The notes under the pieces are model-generated. The model worked only from the letters and a program-made list of their open reading frames with translations. It made no database searches and was not told the DNA's origin. Shown here piece after piece: positions 1 through 7,217 of a stretch of 47,344 bases of DNA (position 1 is its first letter; each line of letters starts with the position of its first letter). Source of the DNA: Clostridia bacterium. GTDB lineage: Bacteria; Bacillota; Clostridia; Christensenellales; Aristaeellaceae. The stretch spans positions 1-47,344 of the forward strand of contig JAUNMW010000006.1 of assembly GCA_030537395.1 (NCBI GenBank), given 5' to 3'. A program made the position numbers and the translations under genes.

Positions 1-60
1 GTCACCGCCCTGGTCGGGGTTTGGGGCGGATAGCCCCAATGTAACCCCTTAGTTGATACT
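1..60 (+). repeat. Hairpin repeat, family B, truncated by window start
   Basis: The hairpin TTGGGGC-GGATA-GCCCCAA (21-39) lies between CCCTGGT and GTAACCCCTT. The copy at 13746-13797 has the same frame (CCCTGGT, GGGGT, hairpin, GTAATCCCTT) but different stem bases. Both copies lie just beyond the 3' end of a minus-strand gene and could end or protect that transcript. The left part of this copy is outside the window. Confidence 0.55.
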
Positions 61-71
61 AACTACGTAAC

Positions 72-1568
72 TTAAAGGGCTCTTTCTGGGTTGACGATTG
101 AACAGTTATTCTTCTCTTTTTCGTTCCAGTAGAGCCTGATTTCGGGGTGAAACACGTTTTCCCCTTCCCGGGTGATGGGGCCCAGCTGGCCGGAGCCGGT
201 GGGGGATGCCTTGGCCCCGTCAAAGGGGGCAAGGGAGAATCGCCGGAACGCGCGGTCCAGCTGCTCCCACAGCTCCTTTTGCACCGCGGCGTAGGCGGGA
301 TCGCCGAAATGATTCACGGTTTCGCCGGGATCGGCAGCCAGATCATACAATTGATGGCCGTTCTGATACCCTTCATAGATCAGCTTATGGGTGCGGCTGC
401 GGATCATGCGCACCGGGCCGTATTCATCCAGGATGCAGATGCGGCGATCCCGCGGAGGACGACCCCGGGTCAGCTCCTCCAGGAAGGATTCCCCGGGCAG
501 AGGATCGTTTGGCGTTACGGTTTGGCCGAAATATTCGCACAGGGTGGGCAGGATATCGTAATGGCTGATCAGGTTATCCACCACCGCGCCCCGGCGCACC
601 CAGCCGGGGCCCCATACGATAAAGGGCACCTTCACCGAGGAATCATACATATTTTGCGGGTAAGTGCCGTTGCCCTTGCCCCATACGCCGTGCTGGCCCA
701 AGTTCATGCCGTTGTCTCCTGCGAAAACGACGATGGTGTTTTCCGCAAGCCCGTTTTTTTCCAGGGCGTCCAGCACCCGGCCCACGCCCTCGTCCACAGC
801 GCTGATGGCGGCGTAATAGCCCTTCAGGAAATAGCGCCGCTTTTCTTCGGTGTCTCCCACGTCCATGTTCGCCACCTGATGGGGGTGCACTTTCTGCAGC
901 GGGTGGCTGGGGAAGTCGCAGGCATCATACAGGGCCAGCATGTCTTCCCGGTGCTGATCGTGGTGCCAGGGCGTGTGCGGCGCGGTATAGTGCAGGGAGA
1001 GCAGGAAGGGCTCCCGGGGATGACCGTTCAGATACCGCACCGCATGGTCGGTAAAAAAGTCGGTCACATACTGATCGATGAACCGGGCCTTCCCCTCCAC
1101 GCACACGTCGGCGTGCTTATACAGGCAGCCGCCCCGCAGCAGGGAAATCCAGGTATCGAATCCGGGGCGGGGGCGCATGCTGTCGCCCATATGCCATTTG
1201 CCCACCAGCCCCATCCGGTAACCCGCGTTTCGCAGCACGTCAAAGCAGGTGGGCATGCCGGAAAGATAATCCACCGCTTCCCGTTCCTCCGGAAAAGCCT
1301 TTCGCATGTCAGGCGGCAGCGCGTCTCTTGCCGCGTTTCCTGATCGCAGCCAATCGTGCACGCCGTGGGCGGAGGGCAGCCGACCCGTGGCAATGCTGCA
1401 CCGGGCGGGGGAGCATACCGGCGACGCGCAGAAGAAATTGCGGAAATACACGCCCTCCCGGCTCATTCTGTCCAGATTGGGCGTGATGATTTCCGGCGTT
1501 TCCCGCCCCAGGGCCCAGGCCCCCTGATCATCCGTAAGGATAAACACGAAATTCGGCTTTTTTTGCAT
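72..1568 (-). CDS. Type I sulfatase (formylglycine-dependent)
   Basis: A 498-aa enzyme expected to hydrolyse sulfate esters, probably on a sugar or glycosaminoglycan-type substrate. The N-terminus holds the metal-binding pair D13-D14 in LTDDQG. The sulfatase signature C52-S-P-A-R follows; C52 is the residue normally converted to formylglycine by an anaerobic sulfatase-maturating enzyme, which is not in this window. A later FAGDNG motif supplies further metal ligands. Length and order fit the full family, including the C-terminal subdomain. No signal peptide is visible, so it is probably cytoplasmic and acts on imported material. It has its own promoter at 1605-1633. The exact substrate cannot be read from the sequence; choline sulfatase and iduronate sulfatase relatives share this fold. 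Confidence 0.93.
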   Translation of the reverse strand: MQKKPNFVFILTDDQGAWALGRETPEIITPNLDRMSREGVYFRNFFCASPVCSPARCSIATGRLPSAHGVHDWLRSGNAARDALPPDMRKAFPEEREAVDYLSGMPTCFDVLRNAGYRMGLVGKWHMGDSMRPRPGFDTWISLLRGGCLYKHADVCVEGKARFIDQYVTDFFTDHAVRYLNGHPREPFLLSLHYTAPHTPWHHDQHREDMLALYDACDFPSHPLQKVHPHQVANMDVGDTEEKRRYFLKGYYAAISAVDEGVGRVLDALEKNGLAENTIVVFAGDNGMNLGQHGVWGKGNGTYPQNMYDSSVKVPFIVWGPGWVRRGAVVDNLISHYDILPTLCEYFGQTVTPNDPLPGESFLEELTRGRPPRDRRICILDEYGPVRMIRSRTHKLIYEGYQNGHQLYDLAADPGETVNHFGDPAYAAVQKELWEQLDRAFRRFSLAPFDGAKASPTGSGQLGPITREGENVFHPEIRLYWNEKEKNNCSIVNPERAL

Positions 1569-1604
1569 GACTGTCCCATCCCTGCCGGTTTGGCTTTTTT
1601 GTTC

Positions 1605-1633
1605 ATTATAGCATGGGAGCGGGAGAATGAAAA
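1605..1633 (-). promoter_or_regulatory. Sigma-A-type promoter of the sulfatase gene
   Basis: On the minus strand, TTTTCA (1628-1633) is followed after 17 bp by a consensus TATAAT (1605-1610), 37 bp before the sulfatase start codon. It lies between the terminator of the zinc operon and the sulfatase. Confidence 0.65.
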
Positions 1634-1684
1634 GAACATTTCTGCTCAGAATACCGGCTTATGCCGCAGGGGGCGCCCCAAACA

Positions 1685-1740
1685 AAACGGCGCGGCTTCC
1701 GGCTCTCCCCATGCAGGGAATGCCGGAAACTGCGCCGTTT
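1685..1740 (-). terminator. Rho-independent terminator of the znuCB-lipoprotein operon
   Basis: AAACGGCGC (1685-1693) pairs with GCGCCGTTT (1732-1740), and TTCCGGC (1697-1703) pairs with GCCGGAA (1722-1728) inside it. Read on the minus strand, the stem is followed by TTGTTTG. It starts 26 bp after the stop codon of the lipoprotein gene. Confidence 0.75.
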
Positions 1741-1766
1741 CAAACCGTGAAACAGTATGGCGGGAC

Positions 1767-2510
1767 TCAGTTGATGGCCTTCAGCATGCAGTCGGCCAGC
1801 TTACCGCCGGTGACGGTGCCCCGAAGCTCCACCGTGGTGCCGATGGCAGGCGTTTGAGTGCCGGCTTTGGGCATAAAGGGAATCTGCCAGGAACCGTCGT
1901 AATAGGGGTCTTGCAGCATTGTCATGGACAGGATGCGGCCATAGGCGGAGAAGGATTTGCCTTCAAAGGCTTCGGCTCGATTGAGGATGTTGATCACCTG
2001 CACCCGCTCCAGGGTATCGCTCAGGGTGCACATATCCAGATCAGCCGGGGCGGGATTTTCATACTTGGTTTTCACGGTGATCTGGGGATCGGTGATCCAG
2101 TAGCCGTCCAGGGCGTCGTCTGAAGAAGTGAAGGTGCCCTTCACGGAAACCAGGGACCCGTTGGCGGGCAGATTATTGGTGTTCTTTACCTTGATTTCCC
2201 ATTGCCAGTCGCAGCATTTGGTATTGTCCAGATAGCCCCACACATAATAGCGGGTCATGCTGCTGTACGCATCGTAAATGGTGGCAAAAACGCCCTGCTT
2301 GGTCACTTCCGTGCCGTCGTAGCGGGAACCGTAGTCATTGTAAAAAATATTCTGGTACAGCACGTATTCGCCCTGATTGAGCACGACGGGCAGTTCGCTG
2401 GTGGTGGATGCTTCAGCGGCATTGTTATCGCCGCCGCAGGCGGTGCAGGCCAGCGCCGCGGCGCAGAGGAGAACCAGAAGGATCAGCCGTTTTTTCATGG
2501 TGTTTTTCAT
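1767..2510 (-). CDS. Zinc-locus lipoprotein, OB-fold-like, function unknown
   Basis: About 247 aa. It begins with a basic, hydrophobic signal region ending in LACTACGG, so a lipid-modified cysteine is likely and the protein should sit on the outer face of the membrane. The mature part is beta-rich. It contains TKCCDWQWEIKV followed by SLVSVKGTF, a layout also seen in the 143-aa secreted protein at 4211-4642 (AACCAQGLEFVW, then NLIVTGRF). I read these as related OB-like domains with a paired-cysteine site, which is inference. It is the last gene of the znuC-znuB operon. The ATG at 2510 was chosen because AAAGG lies 10 nt upstream; an in-frame GTG at 2519 overlaps the znuB stop. It may handle zinc next to the transporter, but no such function is established. 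Confidence 0.75.
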   Translation of the reverse strand: MKNTMKKRLILLVLLCAAALACTACGGDNNAAEASTTSELPVVLNQGEYVLYQNIFYNDYGSRYDGTEVTKQGVFATIYDAYSSMTRYYVWGYLDNTKCCDWQWEIKVKNTNNLPANGSLVSVKGTFTSSDDALDGYWITDPQITVKTKYENPAPADLDMCTLSDTLERVQVINILNRAEAFEGKSFSAYGRILSMTMLQDPYYDGSWQIPFMPKAGTQTPAIGTTVELRGTVTGGKLADCMLKAIN

Positions 2511-2515
2511 TTTAT

Positions 2516-3364
2516 TCACGCCTTTCTCGTTCCCACGCCCAAGCGGGCCAGGATGCTGAAAATCAAAAACGCAGCGATATCGGCGGCCACGATGGTGGAC
2601 CCCACCGGCGTGTTGGCCAGGATGGATACCAGGATGCCGATCACCGCGCAGCTGACGGATACCGCGGCGGAGCAGATGGTAACGCCCTTGAAACTGCGGA
2701 ATACGCGCATGGCGGACATGGCGGGGAAAATGATCAGGGCCGAAATCAGCAAAGAGCCCACCAGGTTCATGGCCAGCACGATGATCACAGCGATCACCAC
2801 AGCGATGAGCAGATTGTACGCCTCCACCTTCGTGCCGGTGGAATGGGCGAAGTCCTCGTCAAAGGTGACGGCGAAAATCTTGTTGTAAAACAGCAGGAAG
2901 ATCACCACCACAGCGATGGACAGCCCCACGCTGAGCCAGACTTCGGTAGCGGTCAGGGTCAGGATGGAGGTGGAGCCGAACAGGGACGTGCACACGTCGC
3001 TGGATACATTGGAGGACTTGGGGAACAGGTTCAAAAGCATATAGCCCACCGCCAGCGAGCCCACGGAAATCATGGCGATGGCGGCGTCGCCCTTGATGCG
3101 GGTATTCTGCCCTGTACGCAAAAGCAGGATGGCGCACAGCACGGTTGCCGGCAGCACGAACAGCATATCATTGTTCAGCCGCAGGATGCCCGCAATGGCC
3201 ATGGCCCCGAAGGCCACGTGGGACAGGCCGTCGCCGATGAAGGAAAAGCGCTTGAGCACCAGGGTGACCCCCAGCAGCGAGGAGCACAGGGCGATGAGCA
3301 CGCCCACGATCAGCGCGTATTGCACAAAGGGAACGCTCAGATACATCTGCAATTGCTGGATCAT
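2516..3364 (-). CDS. znuB: Zinc/manganese ABC transporter permease (ZnuB/AdcB type)
   Basis: A 282-aa integral membrane protein of the ABC-3 family with about eight hydrophobic segments. It forms the channel of a metal-ion importer. GDGLSHVAFGAMAIAGIL near residue 45 is typical of ABC-3 permeases. The C-terminus carries the family-typical segments GSLLISALIIFPAMSAM and GSTIVAADIAAFLIF. Its ATG overlaps the znuC stop (ATGA arrangement), so the two are translationally coupled. Zinc is inferred over manganese from the nearby His-rich binding protein and Zur-type repressor. Confidence 0.93.
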   Translation of the reverse strand: MIQQLQMYLSVPFVQYALIVGVLIALCSSLLGVTLVLKRFSFIGDGLSHVAFGAMAIAGILRLNNDMLFVLPATVLCAILLLRTGQNTRIKGDAAIAMISVGSLAVGYMLLNLFPKSSNVSSDVCTSLFGSTSILTLTATEVWLSVGLSIAVVVIFLLFYNKIFAVTFDEDFAHSTGTKVEAYNLLIAVVIAVIIVLAMNLVGSLLISALIIFPAMSAMRVFRSFKGVTICSAAVSVSCAVIGILVSILANTPVGSTIVAADIAAFLIFSILARLGVGTRKA

Positions 3365-4074
3365 TTGGTTTTCCCCCCTTCCAGGGCCAGGAAACGCCGG
3401 GCCAGATCGCTTTGCAAATAATCCTGTTTGGCGCCGAAGAAAATTTCATGGCCGATGTGCAGGATGTGGGAGGCATAGTGCACGGCGGCGGTGATGTCAT
3501 GGGAAATCATGATCACGGTCACCTTGTCTTCCCGGTTCAATTGCTCGATCAGCTGATACATTTCCAGCGTCACCTTGGGGTCCAGGCCGGACACAGGTTC
3601 GTCCATCAGCAGAATCTTCCGGGTGGCGCACAGGGCCCGGGCCAAAAGCACCCGCTGCTGCTGGCCGCCGGACAACTCCCGGTAGCACCGTTTGGAGAAT
3701 TGAGTAATGTTCATTTTCTCCATGTTTTTCCGGGCCATTTCTTTTTCTTCTTTGCTATAAAAAGGCCTGTTTCCCGCCCGGGCCTGGCAGCCGGACAGCA
3801 CGATTTCCCACACCGTGGCGGGAAAATCCTTCTGCACCTGGGTCTGCTGGGGCAGATAGCCGATTTCGTTGGTTCTGAGCCCATCCCCGAAGGCGATGGA
3901 GCCCCCCATGGGCTTTTGCAGCCCCAATATGGTTTTCATCAGCGTGGATTTGCCCGATCCGTTTTCGCCCACGATGCACAGGTAGTCCCCCGCGTTCACG
4001 GTGAAATCCAGCCCGGACAATATCACGTGGCCTTCGTAGCCCAGGGATACGTCCTTGCAAGTCAATTGCGCCAT
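3361..4074 (-). CDS. znuC: Zinc ABC transporter ATP-binding protein (ZnuC/AdcC type)
   Basis: A 237-aa ATPase that powers the metal importer. All motifs are present: Walker A GENGSGKST (36-44), Q-loop around YLPQQ (73-77), signature LSGGQ (134-138), Walker B ILLMDEP (154-160) and the H-loop histidine H192 in ISHD. It is the first gene of a three-gene minus-strand operon (znuC, znuB, lipoprotein) read from the promoter at 4131-4159. The ribosome binding site AAGGAAGG lies upstream of the ATG. The partner binding protein is encoded about 1 kb further upstream in the same orientation. Confidence 0.94.
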   Translation of the reverse strand: MAQLTCKDVSLGYEGHVILSGLDFTVNAGDYLCIVGENGSGKSTLMKTILGLQKPMGGSIAFGDGLRTNEIGYLPQQTQVQKDFPATVWEIVLSGCQARAGNRPFYSKEEKEMARKNMEKMNITQFSKRCYRELSGGQQQRVLLARALCATRKILLMDEPVSGLDPKVTLEMYQLIEQLNREDKVTVIMISHDITAAVHYASHILHIGHEIFFGAKQDYLQSDLARRFLALEGGKTK

Positions 4075-4130
4075 AGTGCTTATCCTTCCTTAGCAGAAAG
4101 TGCGAAAAACCATCTTTTTCGCGCTTTATT

Positions 4131-4159
4131 TATATATCATAGAAGTAGGTAATTGTCAA
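4131..4159 (-). promoter_or_regulatory. Promoter of the znuCB-lipoprotein operon
   Basis: On the minus strand a perfect -35 box TTGACA (4154-4159) is followed after 17 bp by TATATA (4131-4136), 57 bp before the znuC start. No clear copy of the palindrome found near zur was seen here, so direct Zur control of this promoter is expected from context but not shown. Confidence 0.75.
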
Positions 4160-4210
4160 TTCGCGGAATGTGACGAATCCGAAAATTCCTTCCGATGCAA
4201 AGGCAGGCGC

Positions 4211-4642
4211 TTACGATTCCCAAATCACTTCCGCGTCCGCCAGATGCACGTATTCCCAGCTGTTCTCCAGATAGGTTTCAAAGCGGCCGGTCACAATAAG
4301 ATTGGCCCCTGCTTCGGGATTATCGGCGGGATAAGCGTGTTCGCCCGCCCAGACAAATTCCAGGCCCTGCGCGCAGCAGGCGGCGGCGTCCGGGATAAAG
4401 CAGCAGGTGTACACCATGCCGGTGTCGGGGTCCTGAAAAACATCGTACCAGCCGGCAATCCGTACGATCTTACCGATATAGGCGTCCGGATCGGACATCA
4501 TTTGGTATACGTAGGAATAAATCATGGTGCTGCTCATGGCGGTCAGGTCCACATCCACGGCGCTCTCCGCCAAGGCTGTACCGCCCAGCGCCAGAGAAAC
4601 GCATAAAAGCATACAAATCAGTGAAAAGCTTAGCTTCTTCAT
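4211..4642 (-). CDS. Small secreted protein of the zinc locus with CC motifs
   Basis: 143 aa. A clear signal peptide (basic MKK, hydrophobic core, cleavage near TALAES) precedes a mature domain of about 115 aa. The domain reads DAYIGKIVRIAGWYD, then YTCC, AACCAQGLEF, NLIVTGRF and LADAEVIW. The repeated beta-strand pattern with G-x-F/W turns suggests an OB-like barrel. Two adjacent cysteine pairs could bind zinc in the oxidant-poor environment of an anaerobe; this is inference. It lies between znuA and znuC, all on the minus strand, and starts after a good GGGAGG site. Its layout resembles part of the lipoprotein at 1767-2510 and, from memory, the CC-containing domain of TIGR03943/YcgQ-type proteins. 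Function unknown. Confidence 0.82.
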   Translation of the reverse strand: MKKLSFSLICMLLCVSLALGGTALAESAVDVDLTAMSSTMIYSYVYQMMSDPDAYIGKIVRIAGWYDVFQDPDTGMVYTCCFIPDAAACCAQGLEFVWAGEHAYPADNPEAGANLIVTGRFETYLENSWEYVHLADAEVIWES

Positions 4643-4698
4643 AGAACCTCCCGGAATTGGTGTGATGAATTGTTGAAGAGAGCTTTAAATCTGTCAGA

Positions 4699-5029
4699 GA
4701 GTTGAGAGTTAAGAGTTGAGAGTTGAGAGTTATATAGCCGTATTCGTTTTTACTGCTGTACCAATAAAAACTTGAATTCATCTTACCTAAAACGAAGGTA
4801 GCTGGTAGGGGCGGATATCATCCGCCCGAGGGTCGCATACCCGAACGTGCAGGAAAATGAACGTTTTTAGCGGGCGGATCATATCCGCCCCTACGGTTTT
4901 CTGAATCGTTTCGTTCTTACTTTCCCGTTTTCAATTCAAGTATTGCTTGGGAGATCAATAACTGCGAATCCAGTGAATAAAATATATCAGCAAAATATAT
5001 CTCAACTCTCAACTCTTAACTCTCAACTC
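4699..5029. mobile_element. 331-bp MITE-like element with nested inverted repeats
   Basis: The ends are a perfect 29-bp terminal inverted repeat: 4699-4727 (built from GAGTTGAGAGTTAAGAG) against 5001-5029. Inside lies a second inverted repeat of 24 bp with one mismatch (4805-4828 and 4871-4894). Each of those arms is itself a hairpin (GGGCGGAT, 3-nt loop, ATCCGCCC). No protein is encoded, and no target-site duplication was recognised at the ends. The structure fits a non-autonomous mobile element or large REP-like element inserted between znuA and the 143-aa protein gene. Confidence 0.75.
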
Positions 5030-5071
5030 CTTTTCTTACTTAAAGCGGTTCTTACATCAAAAGGACTTTCC

Positions 5072-6079
5072 TTAATCGCTCAGCGCGTCCTTGAGAACCG
5101 CCAGGTTTTCCTCCATGGCGCTCAGGTAGGTGATGCCTGCCTGCACGCCCTGGCTGGTGACGCTCTGCAAGGAATTCATGGCCAGGATCTTCTGGTTTTT
5201 GTTCTTCGTAGCGCTCACGATGGTTTCCGCGATGCGGGCCTTGGGCTGTTCGATGGTGAGCACGGCGGGCAGGTTCAGTTCGTCCACCTTCTGGGCCAGG
5301 AACAGGATGGTCTGGAAGCTGGCCTCCGTTTCGGCGGAGCAGCCGGAGAACGCGGCGTAATAGCTCAGGCCGTAGTCATCCGCCAGATACCGGAAGGGGA
5401 ACCGGTCCCCGAACAGCACGGTTTTGTACGCGGCTGCGTTCACCGCTTCAGCGTAGGCCGCGTCCAGCTGGGCCAGCTTTTCGTGATACGCTTCAAAATT
5501 GCTTTGGTACAGGGAGGCGTTGTCCGGATCGATTTGGGCCAGCTTTTCCGCGATCACACGGCTCAGGGCCTGGGCGTTGCGAAGGGACAGCCAAATATGC
5601 TCGTCCGCTTCCTCCTCGTGATCATGATCCTCCTCCTCGTCATGGTCATCATGGTCTTCGTCATGATCGTCATGATCATGCTCGTCATGCTCCATGCCTT
5701 CCACAATTTCTTCCATTTTGATCGCATCACCCATGGCTTCCACCAGATTGACGGAGACCAATTGATCGTTGCGGGCCGTTTCCAGCACGTCTTCCACCCA
5801 ATCGTCGCTTTCGCCGCCCACGAATACGAACAGATCGGCAGAGGCGATTTTCAGGATGTCCTGGGCCGTGGGCTGATAGTTGTGCAGATCGGCCCCGGAA
5901 TCCAGCAGCATGATGATTTCTACATTGTCATTTCCGGCGGTGATTTCCCGCACCCAATCGTAAAGAGGGAAGATGGTGGTGACTACGGAAACCTTTTTTC
6001 CTTCCGCCAAAGCGGTATAAGGCGCAATGCCGGTGAGCAGCAATATCAGCGCCAGAACAGAAGCCATTATCATTTTCAT
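5072..6079 (-). CDS. znuA: Zinc-binding protein of ABC importer (ZnuA/AdcA type)
   Basis: 335 aa from the ATG at 6079, chosen because GGAGGAAGG lies just upstream and a signal peptide follows at once (cleavage near ALAEG). It is a cluster A-I metal-binding protein that captures zinc outside the membrane. The first ligand histidine is in GADLHNYQP. A long His/Asp/Glu loop (roughly residues 129-162, many HD and DDHD units) is the zinc-specific loop of this family. The next histidine is in DEHIWLSLRNA, and the C-terminal ligands fall in GDRFPFRYLADDYG. No lipobox cysteine is evident, so anchoring is unclear. It works with ZnuC and ZnuB, which are about 1 kb downstream beyond the MITE-like element. 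Confidence 0.93.
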   Translation of the reverse strand: MKMIMASVLALILLLTGIAPYTALAEGKKVSVVTTIFPLYDWVREITAGNDNVEIIMLLDSGADLHNYQPTAQDILKIASADLFVFVGGESDDWVEDVLETARNDQLVSVNLVEAMGDAIKMEEIVEGMEHDEHDHDDHDEDHDDHDEEEDHDHEEEADEHIWLSLRNAQALSRVIAEKLAQIDPDNASLYQSNFEAYHEKLAQLDAAYAEAVNAAAYKTVLFGDRFPFRYLADDYGLSYYAAFSGCSAETEASFQTILFLAQKVDELNLPAVLTIEQPKARIAETIVSATKNKNQKILAMNSLQSVTSQGVQAGITYLSAMEENLAVLKDALSD

Positions 6080-6217
6080 GGAACCTTCCTCCAATTCATT
6101 CGGCTTTTGAGAATAACAAAAAAACAAGGTCTTTCTTATCCCTTCCACAGAAAATATTCCCTTAAAGAGGTATTATTTTCCTGCAAAAGGCTTCCGAAAA
6201 CCTTGCGTTCCGTTTTC

Positions 6218-6517
6218 TTAATTATTCAGCCGGACCTTCCAGCTTACCAGTGTGCGTCCGGACGCGCGCAGCATCCCCTGCTGAGCGTCATATTCCCTTT
6301 TCAGGGTCAGCGCGGCGAAAAGCGTCAGCAACAGGAACGCAGTCAAAGCAAAGCACTCAATCAGCGCTTTTGCCTGCAGCAGCTGCGCGCAGACCGCGCA
6401 CGCTTCCCCGGCGCAATCATGGCGCGCCTCGCACACGATGTAGGCGGAAGAAACGAACAGCAGCAGCACCAGAGCCACGCACAGCAGCCCGGCACACAGC
6501 CGACGATGATTTTTCAT
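6218..6517 (-). CDS. Small Cys-rich membrane protein between zur and znuA
   Basis: 99 aa with two predicted membrane segments (about residues 8-27 and 55-75). Between them is a short loop with the pattern CEARHDCAGEACAVC, giving four cysteines and a histidine in 15 residues, a plausible metal site facing outside. The start is supported by AAAGGAGG upstream. Similar small proteins carrying C-E-A-x-H-x-C-x-G-x(2)-C-x(2)-C next to zinc transport genes are, to my knowledge, uncharacterised. A role in metal sensing or passing zinc to the transporter is speculative. Confidence 0.78.
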   Translation of the reverse strand: MKNHRRLCAGLLCVALVLLLFVSSAYIVCEARHDCAGEACAVCAQLLQAKALIECFALTAFLLLTLFAALTLKREYDAQQGMLRASGRTLVSWKVRLNN

Positions 6518-6579
6518 GTCCGTTTCCTCCTTTCCTTCGGGGCCGCATTTTTATCGCTTTCCGGCCCTTCTCTTTATCG

Positions 6580-6996
6580 TCAAGCCGTCTTCCGGCATTG
6601 ATCGCAGATTCCGTAAAACACGGTTTTGCCGCTGTTCCATTCAAAGCCGTGACAGGTGAGCAAATGCTCCTTTATTGCCTGTAATTCGTCGCAGTTCATG
6701 TGGATCAGTCGGCCGCATTTTTCGCATTTGCAGTGGAAATGCCCGCTGCAGCAGGGGTCCTTCCCCACATATTCGTAGCACGCGCTGTCGCCGGTTTCCA
6801 GCAGATACTTGCGTACCGTGCCGTCCTCCACCAGCCTTTCCAACTGGCGGTAGATGGTGGCCGCGCCGATGGGCTGATCCTGCCGCAGAAAATAATCCCT
6901 GATCTGCGATGCCGTGTGGTGCGCGCCCGGATTATTTTTCAAAAACTGCAGCAGCTCGTCCTGCTGCCGGGTCCGGTAAGCCCCTTTGGCCGCCAT
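6580..6996 (-). CDS. zur: Fur-family zinc-responsive repressor (Zur type)
   Basis: 138 aa, a typical Fur-family length. The N-terminal winged helix includes GAATIYRQLERLVEDGTVRK, the usual recognition region. The C-terminal dimerisation domain has HFHCKCEKCGRLIHM and ends with GICDQC, giving two CxxC pairs that bind structural zinc, plus histidines for the regulatory site. The assignment to Zur rather than Fur or PerR rests on the adjacent zinc transport genes. It is the first gene of the minus-strand series zur, 99-aa protein, znuA. The promoter and a palindrome lie immediately upstream (7032-7080), so autoregulation is likely. Confidence 0.9.
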   Translation of the reverse strand: MAAKGAYRTRQQDELLQFLKNNPGAHHTASQIRDYFLRQDQPIGAATIYRQLERLVEDGTVRKYLLETGDSACYEYVGKDPCCSGHFHCKCEKCGRLIHMNCDELQAIKEHLLTCHGFEWNSGKTVFYGICDQCRKTA

Positions 6997-7031
6997 GCCA
7001 TCCTCCCCCCCTCTTCATGAAAGCAGCTATC

Positions 7032-7059
7032 ATTTTATCATGCTCCCTTCATTTGTCAA
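7032..7059 (-). promoter_or_regulatory. Promoter of zur
   Basis: On the minus strand TTGACA (7054-7059) is followed after 16 bp by TAAAAT (7032-7037). The GGGGGGAGG ribosome site and the zur start follow about 35 bp later. The upstream edge of the -35 box runs into the palindrome at 7058-7080. Confidence 0.65.
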
Positions 7060-7080
7060 TATGATATTTGTTATCAAATT
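7058..7080. promoter_or_regulatory. Candidate Zur/Fur operator palindrome
   Basis: A 23-bp AT-rich imperfect palindrome with core TGATA-N5-TATCA and matching AAT/ATT ends (8 of 11 positions paired). It touches the -35 box of zur and lies between zur and the divergent esterase gene. Size, AT content and position fit a Fur-family operator. It differs from the Bacillus Zur consensus, so binding is inferred. Confidence 0.5.
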
Positions 7081-7144
7081 GTTAATTTGTCTCACGGGGC
7101 CCGGACGGAAAACGCAAAAAATGCAGCGGCCGGGGGAAAAACGC

Positions 7145-7173
7145 TTGTTTCCGGGCGGGGGCTGTGATAAACT
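7145..7173 (+). promoter_or_regulatory. Weak candidate promoter for the esterase operon
   Basis: TTGTTT (7145-7150), 17-bp spacer, TAAACT (7168-7173), 44 bp before the esterase ATG. Both boxes deviate from consensus, so this is tentative. Confidence 0.35.
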
Positions 7174-7217
7174 ATGTTCCGGCGTATGCCGAATCTGCAT
7201 ACCGGGAAGGATCATAT

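Noticed and set aside
4697..4731. Short tandem GAGTTGAGAGTT units resembling a CRISPR or satellite
   Set aside because: The units are contiguous without spacers and are mirrored at 5001-5029, so they are the terminal repeats of one element.
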